A stretch of 40,432 nt of DNA, from positions 1 to 40,432 of the forward strand of contig SUUU01000008.1 in NCBI GenBank assembly GCA_015062335.1, given 5' to 3'. How positions within the stretch are numbered: position 1 is the stretch's first letter; every line of letters begins with the position of its first letter. The position numbers and the translations under genes were made by a program. This stretch comes from Alphaproteobacteria bacterium (GTDB lineage Bacteria; Pseudomonadota; Alphaproteobacteria; UBA3830). The notes beneath the pieces were generated by a model. It had not been told where the DNA came from. It ran no database searches and was given only the letters and a program-made list of their open reading frames with translations. Shown here piece by piece: positions 24,170-33,724 of the stretch.

Positions 24170-25435
24170 ATGAAAAGAGTAGTTGTTACTGGCGTTGGAA
24201 TGATTTCACCGCTTGGTACGTCCGTCACTGAGTCTTGGTCACGCATCTTAGATTGCGAATCAGGAATAAAAAAGATTGTGTCGTTCGACGTAAGCGATCT
24301 TTCCTCCCAAATCGCAGGTCAGGTACCATCATTTGATGTTTTACAGACGTCCTCTACTCTTTTCGATCCGTTGAATTATGTGTCTTCAAAAGACTTAAGT
24401 AGGCTTGATAAATTTATCATTTATGCTATTGCTGCAGCAACCGAAGCGATGCATGATGCGGGTTTCGATTCAAGTTTGTCCGATGAAGACAAAGAAAGAT
24501 TCGGAGTGATAATTGGTTCAGGTATTGGCGGACTTTCTGCTATTCATAGTACTTCTATAAAATTGAACGAGCAAGGAGCTAGACGAGTTTCTCCATTCTT
24601 CATTCCATCATCGCTGATTAATCTTGCATCCGGACATGTTTCTATTAGGTATGGGCTTAAAGGACCAAATCATGCTGTAGTTACAGCGTGTGCTTCAGGC
24701 ACTCACGCAATCGCTGATGCTGCACGCCTCATCAAAACAGGCGAAGCGGATATAATGATAGCAGGAGGAACGGAGGCTGCTGTATGTCGATTAGGAGTTG
24801 CGGGTTTCGCAGCAGCCAGAGCATTGTCGACTCACAAGAATGATACCCCGGAAGAAGCCTCAAGACCTTGGGACAAAGATCGCGATGGTTTCGTTATTGC
24901 GGAAGGATCAGGTTTGATTATTCTGGAAGAGTTGGAGCATGCCCAAAAAAGAGGCGCAAAGATTTATGGTGAAGTTGTCGGGTATGGCATGTCCGGAGAT
25001 GCTTATCACATAACGGCGCCGTGTCCCGATGGTAATGGAGCGTGCCGAGCGATGAAAAATGCTCTAATTTCCGCTAAAATCAACCCTGAGCAAATTGATT
25101 ATATCAATGCTCACGGAACATCTACTCCTGCCGGAGATGTCGGTGAATTGAGAGCTGTTGAACAAATTTTAGGATCTAACAGCAAAGCGTTTATGTCTTC
25201 AACTAAATCATCTATAGGACATCTATTAGGCGCTGCTGGTGCAGTTGAAGCGATCTTTACGTTGTTGGCAATAAGAGATCAGGTAGCCCCAGCTACATTA
25301 AATTTACATGAATCTGAAGAAACATTTCTTGATCTTGTGCCTTTGCAGCCAAAACAGAAGAGAATTGAGTATGCGCTTTCGAATTCTTTCGGATTTGGCG
25401 GTACTAACGCGAGTTTGGTTTTCAAGAAATTCTGA
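24170..25435 (+). CDS. fabF: beta-ketoacyl-ACP synthase II
   Basis: FabF condenses malonyl-ACP with acyl-ACP during chain elongation in the cytoplasm. The 421-residue protein shows the full Cys-His-His triad: Cys174 in VTACASGTHA, His315 in NAHGTSTPAGD and His351 in KSSIGHLLGAAGA. The thiolase-fold glycine strands (FGVIIGSGIGG and the terminal FGFGGTNASLVF) are intact. It lies between acpP and mltG with 15- and 6-base gaps, probably one operon. Confidence 0.98.
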   Translation: MKRVVVTGVGMISPLGTSVTESWSRILDCESGIKKIVSFDVSDLSSQIAGQVPSFDVLQTSSTLFDPLNYVSSKDLSRLDKFIIYAIAAATEAMHDAGFDSSLSDEDKERFGVIIGSGIGGLSAIHSTSIKLNEQGARRVSPFFIPSSLINLASGHVSIRYGLKGPNHAVVTACASGTHAIADAARLIKTGEADIMIAGGTEAAVCRLGVAGFAAARALSTHKNDTPEEASRPWDKDRDGFVIAEGSGLIILEELEHAQKRGAKIYGEVVGYGMSGDAYHITAPCPDGNGACRAMKNALISAKINPEQIDYINAHGTSTPAGDVGELRAVEQILGSNSKAFMSSTKSSIGHLLGAAGAVEAIFTLLAIRDQVAPATLNLHESEETFLDLVPLQPKQKRIEYALSNSFGFGGTNASLVFKKF

Positions 25436-25441
25436 TTTTAG

Positions 25442-26410
25442 ATGTCGAAATATCATAATTTAGGTATTTGGACAGTCATTATAGGAAGCATCGTATCGAT
25501 TTTTATCACCTTTTCTATTGTGTATGTATCACTGCGGCCTTCACATTTTGATGAAGCATCAGATATTGTAATACAGCATCCGAATGACTCAAATGATTCT
25601 GCGGAGATATTTGTAAGTCGAGGTATCTCTCCAAATCTGTTTATCGGTAAGCTCATTATCAAAATTGCAAAAATGGCAGGACATTGTTTAAAATTCGGTG
25701 AATATCATTTACCGGAAAATGTTTCTCTATGGAGGGCGATTTGCATTATCTCATCGGGAAAACGAGTTATTCACAAATTCTGTATAAGTGAAGGCATGAC
25801 AGTTGCCTCTACAATTGAAAAGCTGAATAAAAACAAACACTTACAAGGCTCAATAACTGAAATTCCTAAAGAAGGCTCCCTATTGCCGGCCACTTATCAT
25901 TTCAACTATCCAACGACTCGTCAAGAAATCATAAAAAAAGCTCAATCAGCTATGCAACGTTTTATAAAAAATGCTTGGCAGAAAAAATCCAAAGAGTGTT
26001 TTTTAAAAACGCCGAATGAAGTACTCATTTTAGCATCTATTGTAGAACTGGAATCCCCAGGGATTCAGTTACCTGAAATTGCAGGAATGTATTTGTTACG
26101 TTTATCAAAAAAAATGAAGTTACAATCATGCCCGACGGTATTTTATGCCATATACAAAGGCTTGAGAAAAGGTCATAACAAATTATCATTTAAAGATTTA
26201 CAATATGATGATCCTTATAATACTTATTTACATACTAATCTTCCACCTGCTCCCATTTCTAATCCGGGGAAAGCGGCAATTATGGCTACGCTTCAACCAA
26301 AAATCACCGGAGCACTGTTTATGTATTACGACATGAAGACAATGTCAAAGCCCGCATTTGCGAAAACGTTTGAGGAACACAAAAAAAATATCGCTAAATT
26401 CAAAAAGTAG
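25442..26410 (+). CDS. mltG: endolytic murein transglycosylase MltG-like, with a changed active-site neighbourhood
   Basis: MltG is an inner-membrane enzyme that cuts nascent peptidoglycan strands. This 322-residue copy has one N-terminal membrane helix (about 10-31), a LysM-like region (about 60-145) and the YceG domain with ILASIVELES (catalytic-type Glu202) and DPYNTYLHTNLPPAPISNPG. Two usually conserved places differ: LQSCPTVFYA has Cys230 where the family has Asp (LQ-x-DPTV), and the VFxNRL motif reads MYLLRL. The position after fabF is the standard alphaproteobacterial arrangement. It converges on holA with one base between stops. Activity may be altered (inference). Confidence 0.9.
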   Translation: MSKYHNLGIWTVIIGSIVSIFITFSIVYVSLRPSHFDEASDIVIQHPNDSNDSAEIFVSRGISPNLFIGKLIIKIAKMAGHCLKFGEYHLPENVSLWRAICIISSGKRVIHKFCISEGMTVASTIEKLNKNKHLQGSITEIPKEGSLLPATYHFNYPTTRQEIIKKAQSAMQRFIKNAWQKKSKECFLKTPNEVLILASIVELESPGIQLPEIAGMYLLRLSKKMKLQSCPTVFYAIYKGLRKGHNKLSFKDLQYDDPYNTYLHTNLPPAPISNPGKAAIMATLQPKITGALFMYYDMKTMSKPAFAKTFEEHKKNIAKFKK

Positions 26411-26411
26411 A

Positions 26412-27185
26412 TCATTTATTATATTGCAACTCATGCAGTACATAATTTCTATTTAGCATATACATGCGTTTTTGCCGTCTCTCTACATTCATTAAAAAAT
26501 GGATTTTGTTCTTCAGATTCATTTTTGTATAACTTTGATCTTGATGAAAAACTTCTTCTTTAATGGCGGCTTGCAATGCATATCGTACCAAAGGAATAAG
26601 TTCTAATTCATCAATAAAAGATCGTTTATAAGTAATATAATTTTTCAAATTTTGAAAAGCATTCTCATCTAAAAGCAATGAAATTTTTCTGAACAAAGAA
26701 ACCAAACCTTCATCTGTTACTTTAATTATTTTTATAATTTCATTATGGATCTGTTGAGATTGTTGCGGCAGTAACATTTTACAAATCGACATCAACGTTA
26801 TGTCATTATTAAATGATGCTATAGCATAAAATTTTTGGTCTTTTTGTAACTCTGATGTAATTTTTTTAGACTTAAAATAGTCTCCGCTCTCCAGAATAAA
26901 AATATTATTCGAGTGATTTAAACCCAAAACAAGCTCGAGATGCTTATCTTCAACATTTCTCATACAAAAACATTTAATGTCGTTGTCAAATAAATCATCT
27001 TGATCTCGTTGCATTTTTAAATATTCCGAAACGGAGCAATGTATCATCTGTAAATGCAATTTTTGGATTAACGATATCTCATTAATATAGTTACAAAACA
27101 ACTCAAAAGATTTTTTGTAATTTCCATACAAAAAAAATCTATCGCCTGATTTGATTTGAAAAATATCCTTAAATTCTACCTTCAT
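26412..27185 (-). CDS. holA: probable DNA polymerase III delta subunit, divergent and short
   Basis: The 257-residue protein is weakly conserved. Its N-terminal region ([20 protein letters not shown]) resembles the start of HolA (…FLFYGxxxg), and the middle contains IFILESGDYFKSKKITSEL and YAIASFNND, the HolA pattern of 'lilea…lkk-s-L' followed by 'va-y-d'. HolA opens the beta clamp in the clamp loader. It follows lptE in the widely conserved leuS-lptE-holA order and overlaps it by 17 bases. Typical HolA has about 330-350 residues, so this copy is shortened. The call relies heavily on gene order. Confidence 0.65.
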   Translation of the reverse strand: MKVEFKDIFQIKSGDRFFLYGNYKKSFELFCNYINEISLIQKLHLQMIHCSVSEYLKMQRDQDDLFDNDIKCFCMRNVEDKHLELVLGLNHSNNIFILESGDYFKSKKITSELQKDQKFYAIASFNNDITLMSICKMLLPQQSQQIHNEIIKIIKVTDEGLVSLFRKISLLLDENAFQNLKNYITYKRSFIDELELIPLVRYALQAAIKEEVFHQDQSYTKMNLKNKIHFLMNVERRQKRMYMLNRNYVLHELQYNK

Positions 27186-27672
27186 GATTTATTGAAATTT
27201 TTATTTGTTCAACAATTTTAAATGCAAGATCTCTCAATTCATTGCTATCATTCATTTCATAAATATTCAACAAAACATCTCCTTGAGAACTCACAATATT
27301 TCTCGAACCGGTCGTTCTTATCGGCGCGTGAAAAATCACCGTCCCAAAATAATCCTTTAATATCGTATCTGCCGTAAAAATTACCTTCAGACGTTGAGCA
27401 TTTCCATCATCCGCCAAAGCATAAGGAACCGTTTGAATACTCAAATTTACATTCAAGCGATAAGTTTTATCAGCGGGCCGAATATCTCTGATATAATCTT
27501 CTAAAAACCCATAAAGTCTCTGTCCTGCCCGACCTGGAATCGTATTAACAGAAATACTGCCACTTGACGATCTGCAATACGATCCGCTGTACAACGGATG
27601 CATAGAACAACTTACACATAAAAGACTCGCGAAAATCTTACACAACGAAATTAACGATTTTACCTTTAACAT
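27169..27672 (-). CDS. lptE: LPS-assembly lipoprotein LptE
   Basis: The 167-residue protein has a lipoprotein-type signal ending CVSC (Cys22), followed by SMHPLYSG, the conserved post-lipobox 'rPLY' feature of LptE. LptE plugs the LptD barrel and delivers LPS to the outer surface. The remaining body contains the expected [16 protein letters not shown] strand region. The ATG lies inside the end of leuS (35-base overlap) and the gene overlaps holA by 17 bases, so the three genes are tightly coupled. With waaA it supports a functional LPS export path. Confidence 0.88.
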   Translation of the reverse strand: MLKVKSLISLCKIFASLLCVSCSMHPLYSGSYCRSSSGSISVNTIPGRAGQRLYGFLEDYIRDIRPADKTYRLNVNLSIQTVPYALADDGNAQRLKVIFTADTILKDYFGTVIFHAPIRTTGSRNIVSSQGDVLLNIYEMNDSNELRDLAFKIVEQIKISINHEGRI

Positions 27673-30220
27673 AGATTTTTTTCCTAATAATCTTATTCTC
27701 GATAATGTTTCTTACATTAGGAATTTCAAAAGCTTTCTCAAAAATTTCGTCTTCCGATACCTGAGAATCAATACTTAGGGTTCCCCTTAATTTTCCATTT
27801 ACTTGAACAGGAAGATTGATGACATTAACCACTAAAAATTCCTCACGATAAACAGGCCAGCAACTATTATGGACTTGCCCTAAAAATCCCAGCATCTGCC
27901 AGACTTCTTGACTGATATGAGGAGCAATAGGAGCAAATAGCTTTATAAAATCACGTATTATCACTGAGAATAAACTAACATGCTGCACAGCTTGATCCAT
28001 GGAAGCGTAAATAGCATTTACAACTTCACGAATTAACGCAACAACCTTATTTAACGCGCGATTTTCTAGCGATGCTGTAATATCCTTGATGGTTTTATGA
28101 AAATCCATATACAGCTTTTTCAAATGTGGCGGAAGTGATTCAATGTCAATATCTCGCATTTCACTGGCGTTGATACCGCATGACTGCAAATACACAAACA
28201 TTCTCCAGACGCGATTAATAAAACGCCAACTTCCTTCCAATCCTTCATCCGACCATGGAAAATCTCTCTCCGGAGGAGTATCTGAAATTACAAATAACCT
28301 CGCTGCATCAGCCCCATATGTTGTTACAATAACATCAGGATCAACTACATTCTTTTTAGATTTACTCATTTTTTCCAATCGACCGACGATTACATTTTCA
28401 CCAGTCGCAACAACTTCATAACTGCCATCATCTCTTTGTTGCACTTCACTTGGGAAAAGCCAATCTCCATTTTCTTTTCGATAAGTAACACTACACACCA
28501 TGCCCTGTGTAAATAAGCTTTTAAATGGCTCTCGTACATTTATCAGATCACAATCGGAAAGCGCTTTGACAAAAAACCTCGCATACAACAAATGTAAAAC
28601 AGCATGCTCAATGCCGCCAATATATTGGTCAACGGGCATCCATTCAGAAACACTCTTCTTATCTAGCAAGCTTTCAGAATTCTCTTCTGAACAAAATTGC
28701 AAAAAATACCAAGATGAATCCACAAACGTATCCAAAGTATCAGTTTCGCGAACAGCATTTCCACCACAACAAGGACATTTCGTATATTTCCAAGTTGGAT
28801 GTAAATCCAAAGGATTACCAGATCCTGTAAATACGACATCAGAAGGAAGAACAACAGGCAAATCGTCATCAGTCAAAGGTACAACACCACACCTCGGACA
28901 ATGAACGATCGGAATCGGACACCCCCAATAACGTTGTCGCGATGCGCACCAATCTCGAAGTTTAAAAAAAACCTTTCTCTTCCCCAAACCTCTATTTTCA
29001 ACCTCGTCAATGATTTTTGTCCGCGCTTCTTTTATCGATAATCCAGATAAAAAGTCTGAATTAATCAAGACGCCATCATCAACATAAGGTAATACAACAT
29101 TCTGACCAACTACTGGTCGTATAACTTGGTCTATTGGAAGATTATATTTGACTGCAAACTCATAATCGCGTTCATCATGCGCCGGATTCGCAAAAATCGC
29201 GCCCGTTCCGTATCCCATCAAAACGAAATTAGCGATGTAAACAGGCAGCTTCTTACCATCAATAAACGGATGATCGACCGTCAATCCTGTATCCAATCCC
29301 ACTTTTTCTTGAGTATCAATCGCTTGCTGCGTAACAGCCCCCTTTTTAAGTTCGTCGACAAAAGCCTGAATCTTACTATCTCTACTTGCGATTTTCTTTG
29401 CCAATGGATGATCGCCCGCAATAGCTAAATATGTTGCCCCAAATATGGTCTCGGGCCTCGTTGAAAAAACTTCTATAACGTCACCATTGCTACAGTTAAA
29501 ATTGACAATACAGCCTTCAGACCGTCCAATCCAATTTTTTTGCATCAATTTAACATTATCCGGCCACTCTCCGAGTTTATCTTCAATATCGTTCAACAAC
29601 TCATCCGCATAAGCTGTAATTTTAAAAAACCACTGTGTAAGCATCTTTTTCTCAACTGGAGCTCCTGTGCGCCAACCTCGACCCTCAATAACTTGCTCAT
29701 TCGCTAAAACACACTGATCTACAGGATCCCAATTAACTTCAGCCTCCTTGCGATATATCAATCCTTTCTCGTATAAGGCTAAAAAAAGCTTTTGCTGAAA
29801 CGCGTAATATTTTTCATCACACGTAGCGATTTCGCGACTCCAATCATATGAAATACCCAATGATTGTATCTGCTTTTTCATGATTTCAATATTTTTATAA
29901 GTCCACTCTTTAGGATGAGAATTTTGTTTCAATGCTGCGTTTTCTGCAGGCAAGCCAAAAGCATCCCAGCCTACTGGATGCAACACATTGAATCCCTGAG
30001 CCATTTTATAACGAGCTATCACATCCCCAATAGTATAATTTCTGACATGCCCGATATGCACCTTTCCCGAAGGATACATAAACATTTCCAAAATATAACA
30101 CTTCGGCTTTTGAGAATTTCGATATGATTTAAAAGACTGATTTTCTAGCCAAAATTTTTTCCATTTATTTTCAATCAACGCGAAATTATACGGAACTATC
30201 TCAGAAACATCAGCTACCAT
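27638..30220 (-). CDS. leuS: leucyl-tRNA synthetase
   Basis: This class I synthetase of 860 residues charges tRNA-Leu. It has the HIGH-type motif [14 protein letters not shown] near residue 50, a CP1 editing domain (about 225-410; the [14 protein letters not shown] threonine-rich region and the [15 protein letters not shown] motif with its conserved Asp), a zinc-like CPRCG pair region near 450-500 and the KMSKS loop [15 protein letters not shown] chose the ATG at 30220 because GGAG (30227-30230 on the complement) sits 6 bases upstream; a TTG at 30232 overlaps that site and is unlikely. Confidence 0.98.
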   Translation of the reverse strand: MVADVSEIVPYNFALIENKWKKFWLENQSFKSYRNSQKPKCYILEMFMYPSGKVHIGHVRNYTIGDVIARYKMAQGFNVLHPVGWDAFGLPAENAALKQNSHPKEWTYKNIEIMKKQIQSLGISYDWSREIATCDEKYYAFQQKLFLALYEKGLIYRKEAEVNWDPVDQCVLANEQVIEGRGWRTGAPVEKKMLTQWFFKITAYADELLNDIEDKLGEWPDNVKLMQKNWIGRSEGCIVNFNCSNGDVIEVFSTRPETIFGATYLAIAGDHPLAKKIASRDSKIQAFVDELKKGAVTQQAIDTQEKVGLDTGLTVDHPFIDGKKLPVYIANFVLMGYGTGAIFANPAHDERDYEFAVKYNLPIDQVIRPVVGQNVVLPYVDDGVLINSDFLSGLSIKEARTKIIDEVENRGLGKRKVFFKLRDWCASRQRYWGCPIPIVHCPRCGVVPLTDDDLPVVLPSDVVFTGSGNPLDLHPTWKYTKCPCCGGNAVRETDTLDTFVDSSWYFLQFCSEENSESLLDKKSVSEWMPVDQYIGGIEHAVLHLLYARFFVKALSDCDLINVREPFKSLFTQGMVCSVTYRKENGDWLFPSEVQQRDDGSYEVVATGENVIVGRLEKMSKSKKNVVDPDVIVTTYGADAARLFVISDTPPERDFPWSDEGLEGSWRFINRVWRMFVYLQSCGINASEMRDIDIESLPPHLKKLYMDFHKTIKDITASLENRALNKVVALIREVVNAIYASMDQAVQHVSLFSVIIRDFIKLFAPIAPHISQEVWQMLGFLGQVHNSCWPVYREEFLVVNVINLPVQVNGKLRGTLSIDSQVSEDEIFEKAFEIPNVRNIIENKIIRKKIYVKGKIVNFVV

Positions 30221-30239
30221 AATTTTCTCCAAAAATAAA

Positions 30240-30324
30240 AGTCGCTGAGCTATCTAAACACAGATACCACAACATTACTTACAGCAAGACAATCAGATAC
30301 AAAAACCACCCAGCACCAGCGACT
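30240..30324 (-). ncRNA. possible structured leader or small RNA ahead of leuS
   Basis: On the minus strand AGTCGCTG (30324-30317) pairs perfectly with CAGCGACT (30247-30240), closing an 85-base element that is followed at once by a T-rich run (TTTATTTTT) and then the leuS ribosome site. Inside are a small hairpin (TATCT/AGATA) and other partial repeats. It does not fit tRNA (no T-arm abuts the stem) and lacks the SRP RNA GGAAG motif. It could be an attenuator-like leader or a terminated sRNA. Confidence 0.35.
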
Positions 30325-30451
30325 GTCTAGAGTCTACACCAAAATTTCACTTCAAAAAAGAGAGATAAATTAAAATTTTATAATTTTGCCAAAATTAATA
30401 ACTTATTAAGACTTGATATATAAAATAGAACAAATACGAAAGGAAATTGAA

Positions 30452-32407
30452 ATGTCACATAAATTATTATGGAGCCCTACCGAAGATCGAATTGCAAACA
30501 GCAATGCTTCTCAGTTTATTCGACTGGTAAAAAAAATGTATGATTATGATGGGAAAAGCTTTCATGACCTTTGGAAATGGTCAGTCACTCATCCTCAAGA
30601 ATTTTGGAATGCAATTTGGGATTTCGGAGAAATAATCGGAGATAAAGGATCTAAATTATCTAATGGAGCTGAAAAATTTTGGGAGCATAAGTATTTCCCT
30701 GACGCTAAGTTAAATTTTGCGGAAAATTTTTTACAAAGAAAAGATGATTCCCCTGCTATTATCTTCTACTGCGAAGATAAAATTAAAAAAACATATACCT
30801 GGAAACAATTATATGAAACGGTAGCACGATTAGCTGATGCATTGAAAAAAGCAGGAATTCAAGAAGGAGATATTGTTAGTGGATATGTGGCAAATATGCC
30901 TGAAACAACAATGGCAGCACTAGCAACAATCAGTATTGGAGCAGTTTGGTCATCTTGTTCTCCTGATTTTGGAGTGCCTGGAGCTTTAGATCGATTTTCT
31001 CAAGTTAAACCAAAAATTCTTTTTGCTGTTGATGGATATTATTACAAGGGTAAAGCTTTTGATAATTCAGAAAAAATCAAAGAAGTAGTGTCTCAAATCG
31101 ATAGCATTCAAAAAGTCATTACTATTCCTCTAATTAACGCAAAACCTCCTGCCAATTGCAAAATTCCGACAATACCATTTGATGAATTCTTAACCAAAGG
31201 AGATGTTCCAACACTAGAGTTCAAAAGATATCCGTTCGATCACCCAATTTATATCTTGTTTACATCAGGAACTACAGGTATTCCAAAATGTATAGTTCAT
31301 GGGGCGGGAGGCACATTACTACAACACAAGAAAGAGCAGCTAATTCACTGCGACATCAAAAAAGATGATAAAGTTTTTTACTTTACGACCTGCAGTTGGA
31401 TGATGTGGAATTGGATAACTTCAGTGTTATCTCAAAGCGCAACAATCATACAATATGAAGGAAATCCACTGTATCCAAAAGCAGATATTTTGTTTGATAT
31501 TGCAGATGAATGCGAAATGACTTTCTTCGGAACATCTGCCAAATACCTTGATACAATCTTAAAATCAGATATCAAACCAATAAAATCACACAAACTCTCT
31601 GCCTTGAGAACAATCGGATCCACCGGATCACCACTTTGCGCTGAAGTTTGCGATTTCGTATACGAAAGCATCAAAAAAGATTTACATTTAAATTCATTTT
31701 CAGGAGGTACAGATATCGTCTCCTCATTTTGCATGGGGAATCCTATATCTTCAGTGTATTCAGGGGAAATGCAAGGCTTTGGATTGGGAATGAATGTAAA
31801 AGTATATGACGACAATCAAAACGAAATGCCAGTCGGCCAACAAGGAGAACTTACATGTGTAACGCCTTTTGCTTCTCAACCTATCAAGTTTTGGAATGAT
31901 GAAGGAAATAAACGTTTAATCAAAGCTTATTTTTCAAAATTTGATAATTGTTGGTGTCATGGCGATTGGCTAGAAAAAACAGAACATGATGGAGTATTTA
32001 TTTCCGGAAGAGCTGATGCTATACTTAACCCGTCAGGGGTAAGAATAGGAACTGCTGAAATTTATTCTCAGGTGCAAAAAGTCAATGAAGTTATAGACAG
32101 CTGTGCGGTAGGGCAAAAATGGGATAACGATGAGCGGATTGTATTATTCGTCGTTATGCGGGATAATTTATCACTAACTGATGAATTAAGAGCAAAAATT
32201 AAAAAAACAATTCGTGAAAATGCAACTCCTCGTCATGTGCCGAGCAAAATTATTCAGGTTTCAGGAATTCCAAAAACCAATAACGGAAAAATAAGCGAAA
32301 TTGCAGTCAAAAACGTCATTCATGGAATAAATGTCGTTAACAAAGACTCCATTTCAAATCCTAATGTTTTAGAGGAGTATAAAAATATTCAAGAACTTCA
32401 ATTTTAG
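30452..32407 (+). CDS. acetoacetyl-CoA synthetase
   Basis: This acyl-adenylate ligase of 651 residues activates acetoacetate to acetoacetyl-CoA with ATP, linking ketone/PHB metabolism to thiolase. The N-terminal ACAS domain contains SFHDLWKWSVTHPQEFW. The AMP-binding core has the P-loop ILFTSGTTGIPKCIVHG (about 268-284), WMMWNW, GSTGSPL and HGDW. The C-terminal hinge contains SGRADAILNPSGVRIGTAEI and the catalytic lysine loop PKTNNGKISEIAVKN. The length and ACAS_N form fit acetoacetate rather than acetate ligases. The start is ATG at 30452 with AGGA about 8 bases upstream. A clear terminator follows, so it is probably monocistronic. Confidence 0.92.
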   Translation: MSHKLLWSPTEDRIANSNASQFIRLVKKMYDYDGKSFHDLWKWSVTHPQEFWNAIWDFGEIIGDKGSKLSNGAEKFWEHKYFPDAKLNFAENFLQRKDDSPAIIFYCEDKIKKTYTWKQLYETVARLADALKKAGIQEGDIVSGYVANMPETTMAALATISIGAVWSSCSPDFGVPGALDRFSQVKPKILFAVDGYYYKGKAFDNSEKIKEVVSQIDSIQKVITIPLINAKPPANCKIPTIPFDEFLTKGDVPTLEFKRYPFDHPIYILFTSGTTGIPKCIVHGAGGTLLQHKKEQLIHCDIKKDDKVFYFTTCSWMMWNWITSVLSQSATIIQYEGNPLYPKADILFDIADECEMTFFGTSAKYLDTILKSDIKPIKSHKLSALRTIGSTGSPLCAEVCDFVYESIKKDLHLNSFSGGTDIVSSFCMGNPISSVYSGEMQGFGLGMNVKVYDDNQNEMPVGQQGELTCVTPFASQPIKFWNDEGNKRLIKAYFSKFDNCWCHGDWLEKTEHDGVFISGRADAILNPSGVRIGTAEIYSQVQKVNEVIDSCAVGQKWDNDERIVLFVVMRDNLSLTDELRAKIKKTIRENATPRHVPSKIIQVSGIPKTNNGKISEIAVKNVIHGINVVNKDSISNPNVLEEYKNIQELQF

Positions 32408-32416
32408 CTTACATAA

Positions 32417-32445
32417 TCGAACAACCTTAACGTTGTTCGATTTTT
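32417..32445 (+). terminator. rho-independent terminator of the acetoacetyl-CoA synthetase gene
   Basis: The arms TCGAACAAC (32417-32425) and GTTGTTCGA (32432-32440) pair perfectly over 9 bases around a 6-base loop, directly followed by TTTTTG. It lies 10 bases after the stop codon. Confidence 0.85.
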
Positions 32446-32489
32446 GTTTCAGAAAAAATTTTCAACCATTAAAATGAAAGGAGTGTATT

Positions 32490-33218
32490 ATGGATAAAAA
32501 ACAAATATTGGCATCATTAGGATTGATCATCATAGCTGCAGGATTTGCATGGATCGGAACTTCCATAAAATCGTTAAGACAGGATAACATCGTAGACGTT
32601 ACTGGATCTGCTGAAAAAATTATAAAAATGAACGCAGCAACACTGCACATTATCATCGACAACAAGGGAGAAAATATATCAGATTTATATAAAAAACGAG
32701 TTAACGACAGAAACAAAGTGATGAAATTTTTAGAAGAACAAGGAATAAGCGACAAAACTGATCACATAGACATAGCAACTATTAACTCTCCGCAAGGAGA
32801 AATAAAAAGACATTGGCTTAACAATGTTTCTCGAGATAAAAACCTTACTTCAACTGACACTATCACTATTTATTCAAAAAATATAACAGCCGTCAAAAAT
32901 ATAGTATCGCAAATAGACAACCTATCTTCTGACAACATAATCGTAACGGCAAAATGCAAATATCATATAGATGACGAAAGCTCTCTGAGAAATGAATTAA
33001 TCAAAGAAGCAGCAAAAGAGGCCCTCAATGTTGCAACGGAAATTGTGAGTCCATTCAAAAAAAGAATTACGGGAATAAAAACCATTAGCCATCAAAAAAT
33101 AGCTTTTTTGCCTCTCAGCGCATCCAAGCACGATCATTATTACTATTCAGAAGAAGAGGGGGACTCAGCAACTAAAAAAGCAACTTTACAAATCAACGTG
33201 AAATTCTTCCATGACTAA
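32490..33218 (+). CDS. SIMPL-domain (DUF541) exported protein
   Basis: The 242-residue protein has an N-terminal membrane anchor/signal (about 8-25) and a SIMPL domain. VDVTGSAEKIIKMNAATLHI (34-53) is the family's opening strand, and the SIMPL-like beta-rich body ends with ATLQINVKFF. Family members are periplasmic or envelope proteins of uncertain function, linked to oxidative stress or membrane signalling in a few cases. A GAAAGGAG site precedes the ATG. The gene stands alone after a terminator. Confidence 0.8.
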   Translation: MDKKQILASLGLIIIAAGFAWIGTSIKSLRQDNIVDVTGSAEKIIKMNAATLHIIIDNKGENISDLYKKRVNDRNKVMKFLEEQGISDKTDHIDIATINSPQGEIKRHWLNNVSRDKNLTSTDTITIYSKNITAVKNIVSQIDNLSSDNIIVTAKCKYHIDDESSLRNELIKEAAKEALNVATEIVSPFKKRITGIKTISHQKIAFLPLSASKHDHYYYSEEEGDSATKKATLQINVKFFHD

Positions 33219-33683
33219 CAATCTCTCGAAGCTATTCATCTTACTCAAAAGAAACGAAGCTATTGAATAGCGTTGTTGCAAAGGTCGGAATAAGAGAACG
33301 GATTTCGTAAATGTTATGGCAGGGGCCTTGAAGGATATGCTTATGTGAAATGCAAATTGCAAATCCAGATATAACAAAAGCTTATCTTCGGGTTCCCTTA
33401 CTTTTTGGAAGCCTTCTTGAAACTTTCTTATACGATTAAAGCTCCTTTCATATAGAAAATTCCGACAACACTACGACAAAGATTTATACAAGGGCAGGTA
33501 TTTCGTAAAAATTTGTTCTTGAATAATAAAACAACGGCATGGCATCGCTTGTAGATATGCTATAAATCTCTCATCTTTTTAATTTATGCCTTCTTTATCA
33601 TGCTTTGGAATAAATTGAATTTAACATGACTCTCTACACACTTAAAAGAACTGAAGTCATTCTGATCAATTAACTACAGCAAC
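33219..33683. other. intergenic stretch without a gene; possible decayed insertion-sequence end
   Basis: I see no convincing reading frame. A 10-base direct repeat CGAAGCTATT lies at 33227-33236 and 33255-33264; the second copy merges into the palindrome GCTATTGAATAGC (33259-33271). The palindrome is followed by GTTGTTGCAAAGG, which recalls the TGTTGCAAA terminal sequence of IS6-type elements. No transposase remains recognisable, so the IS origin is only a suggestion. Confidence 0.25.
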
Positions 33684-33715
33684 AAATCACTTTCCTCAAA
33701 TTAGGAAAGTGATTT
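33684..33715 (-). terminator. 12-bp stem-loop after the secreted helical protein gene
   Basis: AAATCACTTTCC (33684-33695) and GGAAAGTGATTT (33704-33715) are perfect complements with an 8-base loop. The element lies about 10 bases after the stop of the minus-strand gene starting at 34459, in terminator position. The terminal TTT of the stem is followed by only a weak U-tract. Confidence 0.65.
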
Positions 33716-33724
33716 TAAAGACTT

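Noticed and set aside
30240-30324. tRNA-like reading of the leuS leader (7-8 bp end stem)
   Set aside because: No T-arm or anticodon arm fits; the internal hairpin does not abut the closing stem.
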